From NCBI GenBank assembly GCA_036389485.1, contig DASVPR010000002.1, positions 1 through 54,536 on the forward strand: a DNA stretch of 54,536 nt, given 5' to 3'. A model generated the notes under the pieces. It saw nothing but the letters and a program-made list of their open reading frames with translations. It did no database searches and was not told the DNA's origin. Made by a program: the position numbers and the translations under genes. This document shows, in pieces, positions 1 to 9,078 of the stretch (the first letter of the stretch is position 1; each line of letters starts with the position of its first letter). This DNA is from CADCVT01 sp036389485 (lineage in GTDB: Bacteria; Actinomycetota; Thermoleophilia; Solirubrobacterales; Solirubrobacteraceae).

Positions 1-141
1 GCGCTCTACCGAGACTCAGCAGAACGCACCGCCGCCCTTGACGGCTGGCTTTGGCACTACAACCATCGCCGCCGACACAGCGCCCTCAGCCGCCAGACCC
101 CGGCCCAACGACTGAACAACCTGCTCGGCGCTTACAGCTAG
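1..141 (+). CDS. IS481-type transposase, C-terminal 46 residues (runs off left edge)
   Basis: Frame 1 reads without a stop from the first base to TAG at 139-141. The peptide contains YNHRRRHSALSRQTPAQRL and ends NNLLGAYS. This is the C-terminal end of a DDE integrase-core transposase, and the NNLLG-Y-S ending is typical of the IS481 family (recognised by eye). Only the tail is visible, so whether the gene is intact cannot be judged. No terminal inverted repeat was identified between 142 and 166. It marks an insertion sequence at or near the left edge, inside the conjugative element. Confidence 0.75.
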   Translation, partial: ALYRDSAERTAALDGWLWHYNHRRRHSALSRQTPAQRLNNLLGAYS

Positions 142-166
142 CTAGCGTCGTGACTACGCTTACGTC

Positions 167-850
167 TCAGACGACGCGCCGGATCCGGAGGGCCCTCGCC
201 GCAGCGTTGCAGCGGTCGCAGTCAAGTAGATGCTCTTGCATCCGGATCGAAACCATCGAGCCGAGAGCCTGCCTATCGCCTCGAACAAACGCTTGCAGCC
301 TCGGTGTGCTTAGGTGCACCGAGCCCTCCGAGGCGCTACCCGCGGTGACGGTCGGCGTCAGTGGCTCGTTGCCGAGCAACTGCAGCGCCAAGCGCTGCGC
401 GGCACTGATTTCGCCGAGTCGCACGAAGTCGAGCGCGCTGAACGCACCACTCTCGAACGCAGCAGTCAACTTCGGCAGGTTCCACTGCGCGGCGCGCGCG
501 ATGCGAACAGCCGCCAGGAAGAGCCGACGCCGGTCCGAAAGCGTGTCGACGAGACCCACGGTCTCCTCGACATACGTCAGCAGCTCCGACGAGGGTTCCC
601 CATCGAGCTCGAGTGCGACTTGCGTTGGCGTCCAGTCGGTCATTAGCGCCAGCGCTAGGACGTTGGACGCCAGCGCGGCGTGCGGGGACGGCCTCGGGTC
701 GCGCGGTGGACTGGCCATCGTGGACTCGCTCTCAGATTCGCGGTCGACCTCTAATGGCCTTCCGTCGCCTAGCACCTCGATCGACAGAGGGGACTCCGGC
801 TTTCGCGGCTCCTTCGCGGAATCGGACGGGTGTCGTACGAACCGCTTCAT
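167..850 (-). CDS. Unrecognised protein with C-terminal H-x3-C-x2-C motif; paralog of 2179-2994
   Basis: This is a 227-residue protein from ATG at 850. I do not recognise the family. Its second half aligns by eye with the 271-residue protein at 2179-2994: TDWTPTQV against TDWQPTRV, LGEISAAQRLAL against LGEISAARESAL, VHLSTPRLQAFVRGDRQALG against IHVSAPRLRAYVQADRAGLG. Both end in a zinc-finger-like H-x3-C-x2-C (HLLDCDRC here), the spacing seen in zf-HC2 anti-sigma domains. No membrane segment is visible. It starts 4 bp after the stop of the Rossmann-like gene at 855-2069, so the two are almost certainly co-transcribed. Function unknown; metal binding and protein-protein contact are inferences. 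Confidence 0.72.
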   Translation of the reverse strand: MKRFVRHPSDSAKEPRKPESPLSIEVLGDGRPLEVDRESESESTMASPPRDPRPSPHAALASNVLALALMTDWTPTQVALELDGEPSSELLTYVEETVGLVDTLSDRRRLFLAAVRIARAAQWNLPKLTAAFESGAFSALDFVRLGEISAAQRLALQLLGNEPLTPTVTAGSASEGSVHLSTPRLQAFVRGDRQALGSMVSIRMQEHLLDCDRCNAAARALRIRRVV

Positions 851-854
851 TCCG

Positions 855-2069
855 CTACGCGACTACTTCGCGATGTTCGGCGAGTTCCATGTCGAGCTCG
901 GCGACGCGGGCGGCGACGACCTCCGGTTCGACCACCCCGCGAAGCAGCGCAGCGTAGGCCTCGAGCGCGCGTTGATCCTCGTACTCATCGACTGGGGCTT
1001 CGTCGCTGCCGTAGATCAGCTGATCGTAGTACTGCTCGAACTGCCGGCAGACGTGATGTAAGTCGTGAAACACAGACTCGTATTCCTCCGGCAATGCTCC
1101 GGTTCGCTCGCGGAGCCGCCGTGCGACCTCGCCCAAGCGGTAGTCAACAGCTGCGAAGAACGCAGCCAAGCGCGCGCGACGAAGACGCGACACCATCTGC
1201 TCAACGGCCTGCGGATTCGCTACCCACGCATCCGCCCGCCGTCGATGGGCTTCTGGCTTATCGACGCCCTCGCTGGCTTCGTCGGCGAGAACGGCCGACC
1301 CGAAGCCCTGTAGCCCGACCATCAGGCGTCTTGCGCGCTTGCAAAAGTCCTCGTCGCGCAGGTCGACGCGATTCTCGCGGGACGCGACGATCGCTACGCC
1401 GATCCGCGCCCCCTCCAGCACCCACAGTTTTCGCAGCGCGTAGGGAGTGGTCGAGGCAACGAACCGGACCCACGCGACAGCATCGAGCGCATCGAGAGGC
1501 GGCAGATGCGAGGTTCCCTTGACGAACCACTCTGCTCGCCCGGCCGTCACGATCCTGACCCCATCCTCGCAGGCTGAATCTTTCCAGCACACTCGATCCG
1601 CCACGGCTTCTCGGAACTCGACCCCGTATCGCTCAAGTTCCGCCTGCAGCACGGCTGGCGTCGGCCCGGGCTCGGTCTCGAGGGGTACAAAGATCGTCGC
1701 CTTCGAGCGCATTCCTCCCCGCACCTGCGCGATGTCCACCAAGAGTCTCCGGAGGGTCGGACCGAGTGATGCATCGATCGACGACGTGAGAAGGAGGTTG
1801 TCCGCGGCGTAGATAGCATCCCTGGCCGGCCCGAGCACTTCGTCTAGGGCACCTGCGACGCAGTACGACCCTATACCAACCGTTCGCGTCAGCGGTGGCT
1901 CTCGGTCGACTTCGCAGAGTTCGAACTCGCGAGCGCGTGCGAGGTTGGCGAACTCGGCGGGCGTCTCGCCGATCAGGTGCGACTCGATGCCTGCGTCCCA
2001 CGCCGCGGCCACGCCAAGTGCCAAGCCAAGGCGTGTCAGTCCAAGATGGAGGTGCGCGTCTCGAGGCAA
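855..2069 (-). CDS. Rossmann-fold protein resembling mannitol dehydrogenases, possibly degenerate
   Basis: This is a 404-residue protein with a TTG start at 2069, the only start codon in the open frame at that end. Residues about 5-30 (HLHLGLTRLGLALG...AGIESHLIGE) look like a Rossmann beta-alpha-beta in which the usual G-x-G-x-x-G is altered. Further on, ATIFVPLETEPGP and FREAVADRV sit where mannitol dehydrogenases have a CEN motif and a VVDRI motif, and WFVKG fits the later strand. The C-terminal half is helical and charged. The resemblance is by eye only. If right, the altered glycine motif and the missing CEN residues suggest nucleotide binding without normal catalysis. It lies between two paralogous zinc-motif genes on the same strand. 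Confidence 0.6.
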   Translation of the reverse strand: MPRDAHLHLGLTRLGLALGVAAAWDAGIESHLIGETPAEFANLARAREFELCEVDREPPLTRTVGIGSYCVAGALDEVLGPARDAIYAADNLLLTSSIDASLGPTLRRLLVDIAQVRGGMRSKATIFVPLETEPGPTPAVLQAELERYGVEFREAVADRVCWKDSACEDGVRIVTAGRAEWFVKGTSHLPPLDALDAVAWVRFVASTTPYALRKLWVLEGARIGVAIVASRENRVDLRDEDFCKRARRLMVGLQGFGSAVLADEASEGVDKPEAHRRRADAWVANPQAVEQMVSRLRRARLAAFFAAVDYRLGEVARRLRERTGALPEEYESVFHDLHHVCRQFEQYYDQLIYGSDEAPVDEYEDQRALEAYAALLRGVVEPEVVAARVAELDMELAEHREVVA

Positions 2070-2178
2070 TCGTCGGTGGCCGTGGTTCCTGCCCGCCCTG
2101 GGGCAACAGACCGCGAGACCCTACACATCCGACTACTCGAACGTTCTAGAACGACTGGAGCAAGGCGGCGGGCACGCC

Positions 2179-2994
2179 CTACGCGGCAAGCGACCTACAC
2201 GCGGCACCACACGCGGCGCATCGTGCGAGGTGCCGTTCCAACGCGTTGAACACCGTCGTACCGAGCCCGGCTCGGTCGGCCTGCACGTATGCCCGCAGGC
2301 GGGGAGCGCTGACGTGAATCAAGCCATCGGGACGACGTTTGAATTCCGGGGCCGGCGAACCTTCGATGCGCCAAAGCTCGACCAGTGCGGATTCCCGAGC
2401 CGCCGATATCTCGCCCAGTTCGATGTATTGCCACGACGTCAAGTCGCCGGCGCCCAGAGCGTCCTCGAGCGAGGGGCCGTCTCGCACAACAGCGCGCAGC
2501 AGCCGAGCAAAGGTCACTATGACCCTTCGGCAATCCCGGGGGTGATCTACGAGCCGTGTGCCGCGAGCGACCAGCTCGAGAAAGCTCTGGCACCGCTCCA
2601 GTCGCTCGAGCGTAAGGCACCCTAGGTCGGCGTTCGTTTGAAGGCGACATCCCAGGCCGCGCAGCACTCGAGTCGGCTGCCAGTCGGTCCGTGCTGCGAG
2701 TTCATCCGCAACCTCCAGAACCGCTCGCGCCGTTGGACGGGCATCGGCTGGCAGTGCCTGCAACAAACCCCCGCGGGAGTAGTCGTCGTCGAAGACCCCC
2801 GGCCCAAGGTAATCGAGTGTCCGGATCGGCTCGGGATCGCCGAGAAGCTCGCTGACGTGCGGAGGGTCGAAGGGAGGCGGATTCAACGGGAACGGGATCC
2901 GACGGGCTGCCGAGGGTAGCGGGATTGGTATCGCGACGTAGCCCGGCCGAGTCCTCTGCTCGGTTCGTGCCCCAACGCGCCGAGATCCTGTCAA
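2179..2994 (-). CDS. Unrecognised protein with C-terminal H-x3-C-x2-C motif; paralog of 167-850
   Basis: This is a protein of up to 271 residues with a TTG start at 2994. The true start may lie further in, because the first 40 residues are Arg/Pro-rich and not shared with the paralog. The shared core begins near TDWQPTRVLRGL and runs to the end, with LGEISAARESAL and IHVSAPRLRAYVQADRAGLGT as the best-conserved blocks, then HLARCAAC. This suggests an old duplication around the Rossmann-like gene, which starts 110 bp downstream. All three read the same way. No known domain name can be given beyond the zf-HC2-like spacing. Confidence 0.68.
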   Translation of the reverse strand: MTGSRRVGARTEQRTRPGYVAIPIPLPSAARRIPFPLNPPPFDPPHVSELLGDPEPIRTLDYLGPGVFDDDYSRGGLLQALPADARPTARAVLEVADELAARTDWQPTRVLRGLGCRLQTNADLGCLTLERLERCQSFLELVARGTRLVDHPRDCRRVIVTFARLLRAVVRDGPSLEDALGAGDLTSWQYIELGEISAARESALVELWRIEGSPAPEFKRRPDGLIHVSAPRLRAYVQADRAGLGTTVFNALERHLARCAACGAACRSLAA

Positions 2995-3074
2995 GACGTT
3001 CTGCGCATGTCAACCGGTTACACGCGTCACAGCGCCTCGGCCGCGAACGCCCGAAGCACGGCGGAGCAGCTGCC

Positions 3075-4043
3075 TCACGCGCTGGCGGCGCGTGCGAAGA
3101 AGGGAGGATCGTCCCGATGCTGATTGAGCCGGTCGCGGACGCGACGGTCCGCGCCACCCTTACCCGCTTCCTGCCAGAGGCGGCGCCAATCCTTTCGACA
3201 CCGCTCCACGCCATCCGTGCGCCGCAAGAAGACCTGGGCGGACTCGATGTATCCAGCGTCGCCGAACTGTCCACTCAGATAACACGGCCGCGACTGAGGG
3301 TCGACTAGGAGCGTCCCCTTCTTCGGGAAAAACATGACTTCAAGCTGCTTGCCACGTTCGAACGTACACAGGCGCAGCTCGGCACCTGCCTCGTCATGGA
3401 GACGGATGAACTCGCGCAGCATCGCGCGCTCTTCAGGATCTTCCAGCTGCGCCTCAGTCACAAACCGCAGGCGCTTGACGTCCACGCCGTCGGCCGCGCG
3501 GGCCAGCTGCGTTGTTAGGTACTCAAAGAGCTCCGGGTTCTTGAACCAGTGTGCGAGGTCGATGAAGTCGATCGCGAGCATCTCGTCGCTCGCCTCCTGG
3601 CTCATCAGCTTCAGGAGGGTGAGAATTTCGTGCTGGTCTTCTGTAGAGACAATCCCGCTTCGCGTAATCGAATCCAGGTCGCGCTGATATCCCTCAGTCT
3701 TCTCCTTCACGAGGCGCAGCGCCAACGGGCTCAAATCGCGATCATGGCCCAGGGCCACCGGATGGCTTCCTAGCGCCCGCTCCAGGCGCGCGAGTCGACC
3801 GAGTAGTAACCGACCACCGGCGAAGAGCAGACCGAACACCAAGCACAGCACGCCGATGATCCGAGCGTCGTCGTCATTCGCGACGAATTGAAGGACCGTG
3901 CCGGCCGAGGTGCCGAGAAGGGAGAGGCCGTACCAGAACAGATCCGGCGGAACTCGCGAGACTCCGCGCTCGATCGCGCGTAGACCCTTGGTCAGGGTCG
4001 ATCTCTTGTCCGGCGTGGTTTCGTCGCGGTCAGCCAAGGTCAC
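3075..4043 (-). CDS. Two-TM membrane protein with large cytoplasmic domain, unknown function
   Basis: This is a 322-residue protein from GTG at 4043. Two hydrophobic segments lie near residues 35-55 (LFWYGLSLLGTSAGTVLQFV) and 60-80 (IIGVLCLVFGLLFAGG), followed by about 240 soluble residues. The soluble part has alternating strand and helix character, for example MLAIDFIDLAHWF, LRLCTFERGKQLEVMFFP and GTLLVDPQSRPCYLSGQF. That pattern vaguely recalls phospholipase D-like folds, but no HKD motif is present, so I give no function. The architecture (membrane hairpin plus cytosolic sensor or effector domain) is common in mobile-element cargo. It stands between the three-gene set and the secretion cluster, with 371 bp of non-coding sequence upstream. 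Confidence 0.7.
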   Translation of the reverse strand: MTLADRDETTPDKRSTLTKGLRAIERGVSRVPPDLFWYGLSLLGTSAGTVLQFVANDDDARIIGVLCLVFGLLFAGGRLLLGRLARLERALGSHPVALGHDRDLSPLALRLVKEKTEGYQRDLDSITRSGIVSTEDQHEILTLLKLMSQEASDEMLAIDFIDLAHWFKNPELFEYLTTQLARAADGVDVKRLRFVTEAQLEDPEERAMLREFIRLHDEAGAELRLCTFERGKQLEVMFFPKKGTLLVDPQSRPCYLSGQFGDAGYIESAQVFLRRTDGVERCRKDWRRLWQEAGKGGADRRVRDRLNQHRDDPPFFARAASA

Positions 4044-4414
4044 CGGCCGTCGTTCGGCCTCTTAATCATCCTCGCTACTCCTCGCGGACGCAATGGTTAC
4101 ATGCGCTCCGACGTCTTCTGACCCGGTCGCTGTGACCCGACCGATAATGCAAGCCGACTAGGCGTACGCCCGCCTCCTGGCTGGCGGCCTCCACGTTAGC
4201 GTCGCGCACAGGAGATCAACAGCCGGGGCCGAACGCCCCAGAGCCCGGGCCGGGCACGGCTCGGACGCGGGCACTCCTTTGGGGTCGAGATCTCTCCGGG
4301 CTTCCCGGGCGGCTGGGACCGCGACTTCGGATTGGTCTCACTCGGACGTGTTCGCACTCGCGGGCGCGGCCTGAGCGCGTCATCCGGCATGCCGTGCGAG
4401 GGTATGCGCGCTAC
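4044..4414. other. Intergenic stretch between membrane protein and virB4
   Basis: No supportable gene is seen. Short open frames here are Arg/Pro-rich and have no start context. The stretch must contain the promoter of the minus-strand gene starting at 4043 and the 3' end of the virB4 transcript, but no convincing -35/-10 pair or terminator hairpin could be picked out by eye. Confidence 0.5.
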
Positions 4415-7120
4415 TCAGCGTTCGTCCTCGGATCGCCAGCCAGGGTTCGAGAGCAGCCCGAGACTCCGGAACCCGACCAAAGCGGTCGCGGCTTCCCCAT
4501 CGGCGGCAGCGAGACCGGCGTGTTCGAGCGCGAGCTCGCGCCACGGGATGTCTGTGAGAGGCTCGGACGTCGCAAGCCAGTAGGCGCGAGTGCCATGTCG
4601 GATCGTCACGCCACCCTGTCCGCGCTCGCCGTTGACGACGTACGCGTCGGCGTGCGAGCCCTTTTCGGTCACGAGGCGAGTGATCTGCGCGACCGCTTCT
4701 TCAGAAAGGTGCAGCGCCTCGGCGATGTGCGCGACGTCTTCAGCGCCGTTACGCAGGAAGAGCTGGATCGTCGAGTTGTCGAGGAGCGCACGTCCCTCGC
4801 GGCTCTGGAGGTCGGAGCGCTGCTGCGTGATCGCGATCAGCCAGAGCCCGATGTGGCGGGCGCGCTTCGCGAGTTCGACGAGCCAGCCGCCGGTGGCCTT
4901 ACGCCCGACGAGCTTCCAGATCTCCTCCACGACGATCGCGGAGGTTCCGTCAAAGGGACCGGCAGCCCGCCTTCCCTCGGCGTGTCGGCGGAGGTGACCC
5001 ACGTAGCGACGCTCGACGCGACGCGCGACGAACTCGAGCACGGTGAAGATCACCGGCGCTTCGATGTCGTCGGGCACCAGGCGGGTGTTGAAGACGGCTA
5101 GCGGTGCGTCGGCGGCACCAATTGTCGTCGGCCGGTCGAACAGGTACGCGTACGTGCCCTCACCGCAGAACTCGCCGAGGCGCTGCGCGAGGTTGCGGAA
5201 CGTCGCGGCGGTCTCCGAGTCGTCCTCGCGTGCGGCGAGGTCCTCGAGCGTTGCGCGAAGGTCGGACTCGCGCGGCGTCGTGTCGCCAGCGTTCGCATAG
5301 GTCGTGCGGATCGCGAGCGCGAGGAGGTTTCGCTCGAGCGGGCCGAGGCCGTAGGCGTCCTCGCTCGCGACGTGGTCGCCGATGAGGAGCGCGTGGAGAC
5401 GGACAAGAAACGCGATCTTCGACCGGGGTACGTTCGCTGGGTCGTCGACGTCCCACGGATTGACTGTCGCGCCACTGTCGTCCCCGAGCTCGACGTGCGC
5501 CGCGCCGGGGATGAGCATGCAGAGGAACGCCCAGTGGCCGGCGGAACGGTCGATAACGTTGACCTGACACCCGCGCGGCAAGGCGGCCGCGGCAAGCGAG
5601 ATCGTCGTCATCGTCTTGCCGCCGCCCGACTTTGCGAAGAGCAGCGTCGTGCCGTTGTCGTGCATGCGATCGAACGGGTGGAGTCGCTCGATCGTGCGCC
5701 CCGGGTTTGCGAACGCGAATGGGATCCCCTCGGGCGAGCCGCACGATGTCGACACGAATGGCACGGAGTCTGCGGCGTTGCGGGTGATCATCGGGTGCGT
5801 CCGGCGTGCCGCGTCGAGCCCGAGCGGGAGGCTTGACGTCCAAAGGTCCGGCTGCAGTGCCTCGCCGAGCGAGACCTGCGCGTCGACGACGCCACCGAGG
5901 TCGCGGGCGGCGGCGAGTACCGCGTCGCGCAGCATGTCGCCGTCCGCCCCCGGCCCCGGCGCGCGGAGCGTCTGGTAGATCGAGACGTCGCACAGCGTCT
6001 CCGCGCCGGTGGCCAGCTCCTCGACGAGCTCCTCTAGCTCCGCCTGCTGCTCGTGCTGCGCTCGGTCGGGTCGCGCCCGCCGGTCTAGAGCGCCCTCGTT
6101 CACACCCCACAGCCGGCGCGCGCGGCGGTTGTGCTTGTCGCGCTCCTCCGCGCGATCGCGGACGTGGACGTGCATCGAGAGCGTCCACGGCAGGTCGCCC
6201 TGCATCGCATGAAGCAGCCAGCCGTGGAACGTCCGCTCGGGTCGCCGGCTCAGGTAGATCGTGTGCTCGAGGCCGCCGTCGACGCCGAGCCGGTGGCGGT
6301 CCAGGAGATCAAGCTCGCCCTGGCAGATCGCCTCGCGCAGCCTGTGGGCGGCGGTCCTGGCCTCCTGGCGATCGACCGCGTAGTCGAGCGCGCCGTAGAT
6401 CGGCGGCTGTTGTGCGGACGGCTTCCGGGCACGGAGGGCGGCAGCCGACGGGCTGAACCGCGTCCAGAGCAGGTCCGCGACGTCCGGCCCGCCCATCAGC
6501 GATGCCTTCATGTCGAGCGCGGACAGCGCGGACCGCAGTCGCTCGGCGTGCTGCAGCGACTCGCGGACGTGGCGCAGATGCACCGGCAGCGCACGTTCGA
6601 GCGGATCGTCCTTGCGTCGCCGGCGCAGCGTCGGCGCCCGCGGGGTGAGGACCTCTGGCAGCCACGGGACCACGAGCACGTACCGGACGTCGACCGCCGC
6701 CTGGCCTTCGGCGTGAACCTGCAGCGACTCCTCGGTGATCTCGGCGAGCCGCCGGAGCGCCTCGCCCTGCGCGCGCTTCAGCGAGTCATCCGACTCGACC
6801 ATCGGCGCGGTCGCGGCGTCGGTCTCCGCTCGGCTGCGCGCGATCAGGTCCTCGAGGCTGACGGGCGTCGCCTGCGCGTAGCACTGCACGCTCAGCCCGG
6901 CGGGCACGCGCGTGAGCAGCTCGGTAAAGCCACGCGTCATCCGGGCGCAGCCGTCGGGGTCGAGGACGAGCGGGTTCGTCGGGACGACCTCGAGGTAGCG
7001 GACGTAGGCACCGTCGCTGCGAATGAGGAGGCCGTCGTACGTGAGCGCCTCGATCGGGAGCAGATCTCCCGCATGTCGGTCCTCGCGCGCGCGTGCGCGC
7101 GCGACGCGCGTCAGTCCCAC
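4415..7120 (-). CDS. VirB4/TraC-family conjugation ATPase
   Basis: This 901-residue protein matches the usual size of VirB4-type secretion ATPases. The N-terminal third is the family's non-catalytic domain (YDGLLIRSDGAYVRYLEVVPTNPL). The Walker A motif FAKSGGGKT lies near residue 495, Walker B with catalytic glutamate (AIVVEEIW) near 728, and the ITQQRSDL motif near 765. In this family the ATPase energises type IV secretion machinery at the cytoplasmic face, acting with VirB3 and VirB6-type membrane proteins. Its start overlaps the end of the PrgI-like gene by 10 nt, and it is the last gene of the minus-strand secretion operon. No disruption is visible. The identification is strong; which substrate it serves is not shown. 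Confidence 0.92.
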   Translation of the reverse strand: MGLTRVARARAREDRHAGDLLPIEALTYDGLLIRSDGAYVRYLEVVPTNPLVLDPDGCARMTRGFTELLTRVPAGLSVQCYAQATPVSLEDLIARSRAETDAATAPMVESDDSLKRAQGEALRRLAEITEESLQVHAEGQAAVDVRYVLVVPWLPEVLTPRAPTLRRRRKDDPLERALPVHLRHVRESLQHAERLRSALSALDMKASLMGGPDVADLLWTRFSPSAAALRARKPSAQQPPIYGALDYAVDRQEARTAAHRLREAICQGELDLLDRHRLGVDGGLEHTIYLSRRPERTFHGWLLHAMQGDLPWTLSMHVHVRDRAEERDKHNRRARRLWGVNEGALDRRARPDRAQHEQQAELEELVEELATGAETLCDVSIYQTLRAPGPGADGDMLRDAVLAAARDLGGVVDAQVSLGEALQPDLWTSSLPLGLDAARRTHPMITRNAADSVPFVSTSCGSPEGIPFAFANPGRTIERLHPFDRMHDNGTTLLFAKSGGGKTMTTISLAAAALPRGCQVNVIDRSAGHWAFLCMLIPGAAHVELGDDSGATVNPWDVDDPANVPRSKIAFLVRLHALLIGDHVASEDAYGLGPLERNLLALAIRTTYANAGDTTPRESDLRATLEDLAAREDDSETAATFRNLAQRLGEFCGEGTYAYLFDRPTTIGAADAPLAVFNTRLVPDDIEAPVIFTVLEFVARRVERRYVGHLRRHAEGRRAAGPFDGTSAIVVEEIWKLVGRKATGGWLVELAKRARHIGLWLIAITQQRSDLQSREGRALLDNSTIQLFLRNGAEDVAHIAEALHLSEEAVAQITRLVTEKGSHADAYVVNGERGQGGVTIRHGTRAYWLATSEPLTDIPWRELALEHAGLAAADGEAATALVGFRSLGLLSNPGWRSEDER

Positions 7121-7506
7121 AGGTCCTCCACGCTGCTGATGGGGACGCCGGTCGCGGCGACGCGCGGAAGCTCGACGACGAGCCGGAAGCCATCGGCGGT
7201 GGTCGCGGCACCGGGCAGGTAGACGGCCGCGCGGCGGCGCCAGGCCAGCACCGCGCGAAGCTGCGCGACCGGGTGGACGGCGTCGGCGCCGGCAGCGAGC
7301 GAGGCGGCAACCGGCACACCGACGATTGCGATCGCCACGGAGAGGTCATATGTGGCGGAGAAGGGAAGGGCTCGCGCGAGGAGCCACGCACCGGCACCGG
7401 CGCCGACGAGCTGCGTCCACTGCGCCAGCGTGAGCCCGGCGAGCCGAACCGCGCGATCGAGGTAGCGGTACGTGGGGTGGATGAGGGATGGGCCTTGGTC
7501 GCTCAT
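7111..7506 (-). CDS. PrgI/VirB3-like inner membrane protein of the type IV secretion system
   Basis: This is a 131-residue protein. The N-terminus IHPTYRYLDRAVRLAGLTLAQWTQLVGAGAGAWLL follows the PrgI pattern (short soluble lead, then L-T-x-x-Q-x-x and a membrane helix). A second helix follows near residues 52-72 (YDLSVAIAIVGVPVAASLAAG), and the soluble tail carries WRRRAAVYLPG. PrgI proteins of Gram-positive conjugation systems replace VirB3 and dock on VirB4, and the gene order PrgI then VirB4 is the usual one. It overlaps virB4 by 10 nt and the preceding VirB6-like gene by 4 nt, so translation is probably coupled. Confidence 0.82.
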   Translation of the reverse strand: MSDQGPSLIHPTYRYLDRAVRLAGLTLAQWTQLVGAGAGAWLLARALPFSATYDLSVAIAIVGVPVAASLAAGADAVHPVAQLRAVLAWRRRAAVYLPGAATTADGFRLVVELPRVAATGVPISSVEDLWD

Positions 7507-9077
7507 GCGGGTCGGCCACCGCCCCTCTTCGGCGGGTCGGTGCGCGTGGACGGCCGCGGCGCCGGTTTCGGAGGCTGCACGGGACGGCCGGCTACCTCGC
7601 CCCGCGACGACGACGGCGAGCGTCGCGGCTCGGGGCGCGACGGCGGACGCGTCTGGCCTTTCCGATCGCTGACGGCGGGTTTCGATTGCGGCGGGGCCGG
7701 CGACGGCGAACTTCGCGTCCGCGTCGCGGGGGCAGATCGCGGGGTCTGCCGACGCTTCCGGCTGACCTTCGTGGCTGGCCGCTCCTGAGCCGCGCCACTG
7801 CGGCGTCCGTCGGCTGTTGCCCGCTGCCGCGGGCCGCTCTTGTCCGATGCCTGGGTCGCCGGCACGCTCGCAGCCGGCTGCCGGCGATCAGGCTCGGCGG
7901 TCGTAGGAGCACGCCGTTTGCTGGTCGCAGTCGCGACGGGCTGTGCGGCGCTTGGGCCACCGGGCGCGGACCGAACGCTCTGGGTTCCGCCGGGCGTACG
8001 CCCCGACGCTGTCTCCGCAACAGCGCGCCCCGAGGTTCTACGGACGACGCTGCGCCCACCAGAGCCACGACCCGCGGCCGATCGGGAAGGTGGCTTCACG
8101 AAGAACGCGCGGAACCTGTCGGCGGTTGACCGGACGCTCGGCGGACCGCCGCCCTTTGCGGGACCAGCCGCACTGCCTCCGGCTGCGGCAGGGCGGCGGA
8201 AGACGGCCGACGACAGCCCGGCGGTGCGGGCGATACCCAGCAGGAAGTAGGGCGCGCGGTAGGCGATCCAGAAGCACGCGACCGCCGCGAAGGGCTTCAC
8301 GAGATACCCGAGCGTCTCCCCCAGCGGCTGGTTGAACTGGCCGCCGCCGTCGAAGACGAGCGTGTCCCGCGCCAGCAGCGCCGCGGCGGCGAAGACGCAC
8401 GCCCACGCGACCGGCACCGCGAGCGCGGCCACGAGCCCCGACACCCACGCCCGCGCGAGCCAGTGCGCCTGGGGCAGCGGGTAGAGCCCCCAGACGAGCG
8501 CGCCGGCGACGACGGCGACCGCGAGCAGCGCGGTGAGCCCGATCTTCAGGACGAAGAGTGCGGCGACGAAGTAGAGGACGACGATCGCAGCCGCGATCGC
8601 GAGGCCGAGACTGACGCCGTTGGTCACCGCGGCGACGGTGAGCGCCTCGCCGAACGCCTTGTCCAGGCCATCGACGACGAGCGGGTGGCGGATCATCTCG
8701 GCGGTGAGGATGTTCACGCCGACGAGCAGCGACTGCAGGACCGTCGTGTACGTCGCGAGCGCTCCGGCGCCGATCGCGGCGCGACGCACAGCCTCCGCCC
8801 CCGCCGCGCCAGTTGAGCCGCCCGCCCACAGCTGCAGCAGCCCGCCGAGGAAGCACGCGCCGAGCAGCCCGTAGCCGACGGCCGTCAGCTCGTCGGCGTA
8901 GTGGTTCAGCGACGGGAAGGCGCTTCCCGTGACCGGAGGCAGCGCGACCAGCCACGTCACGAGCGAGCTGACCCACTGCGAGCCGAAGTCGGGGACGACC
9001 AGGTCAACGAGCGCGCGGACCGCGTCCTCGACGAGGTCCCCGACGTCGAGGCCGAAGATGGCCAGCGGCGCGCTCAC
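7503..9077 (-). CDS. VirB6/TrbL-like polytopic membrane protein with long Pro/Arg/Ser tail
   Basis: This is a 524-residue protein. Residues about 65-300 contain at least six hydrophobic segments, including YGLLGACFLGGLLQLWAGG, AIAAAIVVLYFVAALFVLK, LLAVAVVAGALVWGLY and AALAVPVAWACVFAAAALLA. From about residue 300 the protein becomes a low-complexity Pro/Arg/Ser/Ala tail with no predicted fold. Size, membrane topology and position between the pilin-like gene and PrgI fit a VirB6/TrbL channel component; these families are recognised by topology more than sequence. The tail has strong codon bias for C and G and may be rapidly evolving. It overlaps the PrgI-like gene by 4 nt. Confidence 0.78.
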   Translation of the reverse strand: MSAPLAIFGLDVGDLVEDAVRALVDLVVPDFGSQWVSSLVTWLVALPPVTGSAFPSLNHYADELTAVGYGLLGACFLGGLLQLWAGGSTGAAGAEAVRRAAIGAGALATYTTVLQSLLVGVNILTAEMIRHPLVVDGLDKAFGEALTVAAVTNGVSLGLAIAAAIVVLYFVAALFVLKIGLTALLAVAVVAGALVWGLYPLPQAHWLARAWVSGLVAALAVPVAWACVFAAAALLARDTLVFDGGGQFNQPLGETLGYLVKPFAAVACFWIAYRAPYFLLGIARTAGLSSAVFRRPAAAGGSAAGPAKGGGPPSVRSTADRFRAFFVKPPSRSAAGRGSGGRSVVRRTSGRAVAETASGRTPGGTQSVRSAPGGPSAAQPVATATSKRRAPTTAEPDRRQPAASVPATQASDKSGPRQRATADGRRSGAAQERPATKVSRKRRQTPRSAPATRTRSSPSPAPPQSKPAVSDRKGQTRPPSRPEPRRSPSSSRGEVAGRPVQPPKPAPRPSTRTDPPKRGGGRPA

Positions 9078-9078
9078 G

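Noticed and set aside
2966..2994. TTGACA at the start of the paralog gene read as a -35 box
   Set aside because: No acceptable -10 hexamer is found at 16-18 bp spacing.
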